From NCBI GenBank assembly GCA_947629215.1, contig CANRCU010000092.1, positions 1 through 8,190 of the forward strand: a stretch of 8,190 nucleotides of DNA, written 5' to 3'. This DNA is from an uncultured Clostridia bacterium (GTDB lineage: Bacteria; Bacillota; Clostridia; Lachnospirales; CAG-274). Below are positions 6,385 to 8,190 of this stretch, one piece after another; position 1 is the first letter of the stretch; each line of letters starts with the position of its first letter. The position numbers and the translations under genes were made by a program. Under the pieces are notes generated by a model. It did not search any database, was not told the DNA's origin, and saw only the letters and a list, made by a program, of their open reading frames with translations.

Positions 6385-7350
6385 ATGGAGAAAGACATAG
6401 AACAGATAGTAAAAAGCTGGACGGATGTAGAGGCCGTCATACACGGCTATATGCACCGTGAAGAAAAAATGAGTATTGCGCAGACCGATACCGATATTTC
6501 TTCTGGGCATCAGTTTGAGGCGCTTGTTATTATTGCGATATTTGATATACACAATGTAACCAAAATAGCGCAGACAATAGGCTGCAGCAAGTCGGCGGTG
6601 TCTATCATGCTTTCAAAAATGATGAGCAAAAACCTTGTTACCAAAAATTACGGTCATAATGAAAAGGATAACCGCAGTATTTATATAGATATAACCGACA
6701 AGGGCAAAGAAATGCTTGAAAGTTTTATGGAAACAAGGATAAAGGTCATTGCGGATATGTATGATAAAATGTCTGAAAAGATAAAAGCGGAAACTATCGA
6801 GGGATATAAATGCTTTTTGGAAAGATATGGCAATGTAGAGAGCTTTATAACCGATGTAACGGAAAAAATGCTCGACAAGCAGCAATATGACAAGGAAAAA
6901 CGCGAATATCTGCTTATACTTGCAAGATTTATCGCAGGTAGGATAAGCAAAGACAAGACCATACTTGAAAAACCGCAGCTTATAAGTAAAAATCTGACAT
7001 GGCAGCAGATAGGCATACTAAAGGCAATAGAATATAACAAACAGAATACCGTGTCACGCCTTGTGAAAGAATTCGGGACGAGCGTAAGTACCGTGTCGGT
7101 GAATGTGTCAAGGCTTGCAAGGGCTGGTTTTATCGTAAAGGAATACGGCAAAACAACGGATAATCGTGAAACGATATTGAGCATAACGCCTAAGGCAAAG
7201 GAAGAATTACAGAACATAGCCGACAAATTTTTTGAAGAACTTAAAAGTAACTATAACAAAATGAATAAAAAAGAACAAGACCTGCTCAGACAGGGCATTG
7301 AACATTTTGATAATGTAGTAAAATATATCAAAGCGGAGGGAAATAAATAA
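6385..7350 (+). CDS. MarR-type transcriptional regulator with two fused MarR domains
   Basis: A 321-residue protein, about twice the 140-160 residues of ordinary MarR repressors. Two full winged-helix units are visible. The first has its helix-turn-helix at 58-86 (VTKIAQTIGCSKSAVSIML) and wing at about 89-105 with a D-N-R motif at 95-97. The second has VSRLVKEFGTSVSTVSVNV at 223-241 and a wing with D-N-R at 259-261. The repeats are offset by 164-165 residues, and both keep the flanking helices that normally form the dimer interface. The chain could fold as a single-chain pseudodimer or dimerise to a four-headed form. AGAGGGG lies 5 bases before the ATG. The stop overlaps the start of the efflux adaptor by one base, implying co-transcription and coupling. 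The likely role is a ligand-responsive repressor of its own operon. The ligand is unknown. Confidence 0.88.
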   Translation: MEKDIEQIVKSWTDVEAVIHGYMHREEKMSIAQTDTDISSGHQFEALVIIAIFDIHNVTKIAQTIGCSKSAVSIMLSKMMSKNLVTKNYGHNEKDNRSIYIDITDKGKEMLESFMETRIKVIADMYDKMSEKIKAETIEGYKCFLERYGNVESFITDVTEKMLDKQQYDKEKREYLLILARFIAGRISKDKTILEKPQLISKNLTWQQIGILKAIEYNKQNTVSRLVKEFGTSVSTVSVNVSRLARAGFIVKEYGKTTDNRETILSITPKAKEELQNIADKFFEELKSNYNKMNKKEQDLLRQGIEHFDNVVKYIKAEGNK

Positions 7351-8190
7351 TGAAAAAGAAACTGAGATGCATACCTTTATTACTTGCTGCCGTAATGGCG
7401 CTCAGCGCTTGTTCGGGAGATAAAGCCGAAGAAACGGCTGCTGTACAGGCAGAAACGGCTGCTGCCATACCGGTTGAGGTAATGGCTGCCGAACCGTCGT
7501 CTATTTCAACATCCGTAACATATGTCGGCAAAGTGGCTGCAAATGACACGGTCAATGTGGTGTCCAAACTTTCGGCGCAGGCAAAAGAAGTGCTTGTGGA
7601 TGTCGGCGACACGGTAAAAAAAGGTCAGGTGCTGCTTGTGCTTGACGATAAAGATATAAAAGATCAGATATCTACTACCGAGGCGTCTTTAAAGATAGCC
7701 GAGGCAGGTGTACACAGCGCCGAAACGGGGCTTAAACAAGTCAGCGACGGCGGTCAGACGGCAACGCAAAGGCTTTCTATGGAAACAGCCGTTAAAAATG
7801 CAAAAACAGGTCTTGACAATGCAAAGATAAGCCGCGAAAATGCATCAAAGAGCGTTGAAACAACTAAGATAAGTCTTGATAACGCCCAGAATGCTTTCAA
7901 TGATACTTCAAAAAAATACAATGATTATAAGATAATGTATGACGGCGGTGTTATCACAAAAAGCGACTTTGATGCCGTAGAGCTTGGATATACGCAGGCA
8001 AAAAATGCGCTTGAACAGGCAAGATTGGCTTATACACAGGCAGAAAACGCATATTCGCAGGCAGAAAACGCTTACAATACAGCAGAAACATCTCTTGAAC
8101 AGGCACAGGAAAGCCTTGACCTTTTCAACGAAAAGACCTTGGAGGACAGCGCCGAAACAGCGAGCAACGCAGTAGAGAGCGCAAAGGCGA
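7350..8190 (+). CDS. Efflux membrane-fusion protein (HlyD/AcrA-like), lipoprotein, 3' end outside window
   Basis: The frame is open from ATG 7350 to the window end, giving 280 residues. GGAGG (7335-7339) lies 10 bases before the ATG, which shares its A with the regulator stop. The N-terminus is a lipoprotein signal (basic MKKKLR, hydrophobic core, lipobox LSAC with Cys21). Then comes the first half of the lipoyl/barrel-sandwich region (about 57-100: VTYVGKVAANDTVNVVS, V-D-V-G-D-T-V-K-K-G-Q, LLVLDD), as in RND- and MacB-linked adaptors. From about residue 102 to the end it is alpha-helical coiled coil rich in Ala, Gln, Glu and Asn, with the family's G-V-I-T-K-S-D-F-D motif at 200-208. The second lipoyl half and beta-barrel domain are not yet reached. 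It would sit on the outer face of the membrane, linking to an RND or ABC permease probably encoded next. The type of permease cannot be told from here. Confidence 0.87.
   Translation, partial: MKKKLRCIPLLLAAVMALSACSGDKAEETAAVQAETAAAIPVEVMAAEPSSISTSVTYVGKVAANDTVNVVSKLSAQAKEVLVDVGDTVKKGQVLLVLDDKDIKDQISTTEASLKIAEAGVHSAETGLKQVSDGGQTATQRLSMETAVKNAKTGLDNAKISRENASKSVETTKISLDNAQNAFNDTSKKYNDYKIMYDGGVITKSDFDAVELGYTQAKNALEQARLAYTQAENAYSQAENAYNTAETSLEQAQESLDLFNEKTLEDSAETASNAVESAKA
8028..8090 (+). repeat. Three 21-base in-frame repeats encoding coiled-coil heptads
   Basis: Three successive 21-base units (8028-8048, 8049-8069, 8070-8090) encode AYTQAEN, AYSQAEN and AYNTAET within the adaptor's helical hairpin. 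The first two units differ at four bases. They read as heptads of a coiled coil, consistent with lengthening of the hairpin by local duplication. Confidence 0.7.

Noticed and set aside
7984..8175. Small + strand frame of 63 codons within the efflux adaptor
   Set aside because: It is an out-of-frame reading of the repetitive coiled-coil coding sequence; the His/Gln/Arg/Thr-rich product reflects the heptad repeats.
1..8190. CRISPR arrays, insertion sequences, tRNA or rRNA genes
   Set aside because: Read through on both strands. No spaced direct repeats, transposase motifs, terminal inverted repeats or RNA gene signatures were recognised.

Overview
The window looks like chromosomal DNA of a low-to-moderate GC Gram-positive anaerobe, most likely a Clostridia/Oscillospirales-type Firmicute. 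The best evidence is a MecA adaptor gene (a Firmicutes ClpC adaptor), purine-rich AGGAGG-type ribosome binding sites, heavy use of ATA and CTT codons, and the style of the ABC locus. The genus is inference only.

Left part (1-5172, + strand): one apparent operon of five genes. It begins with the C-terminal third of an ABC transporter ATPase (1-363). An ABC-2/GldF-like permease follows (363-1226, sharing one base with the ATPase stop), then a GldG-like membrane-anchored extracytoplasmic protein (1239-2639), a DUF4340-family membrane-anchored protein (2653-4104) and a four-helix membrane protein with two DUF3592-like halves (4138-5172). The ATPase/GldF/GldG/DUF4340 order is a recurrent but functionally uncharacterised ABC system. 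The fifth gene looks like a lineage-specific addition, and its start codon lies in a predicted small hairpin that displays the ribosome binding site in its loop. A 12-bp hairpin terminator (5184-5219) ends the operon and can serve both strands.

Middle (5280-5933, - strand): mecA, convergent with the ABC operon and divergent from the next one. A 451-bp AT-rich intergenic region (5934-6384) separates it from the right-hand genes.

Right part (6385-8190, + strand): a MarR-type regulator made of two complete MarR winged-helix units in one 321-residue chain. It shares one base with the start of a lipoprotein membrane-fusion (HlyD/AcrA-like) efflux adaptor, which runs off the window end. The promoter of this operon has a readable -35/-10 pair (TTGACT, 17 bp, TAAAAT). 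It is embedded in a 45-bp nested palindrome carrying two copies of TAAAACWGTTTTA with centres 32 bp apart. The likely arrangement is an autorepressed drug- or metabolite-responsive efflux operon.

The most noteworthy item is the pairing of a single-chain double MarR repressor with a duplicated palindromic operator. The other two are the start-codon hairpin before the 4138 gene and the unusually long coiled coil of the efflux adaptor. None of these proves a new system. They are the places where the sequence departs from the ordinary.
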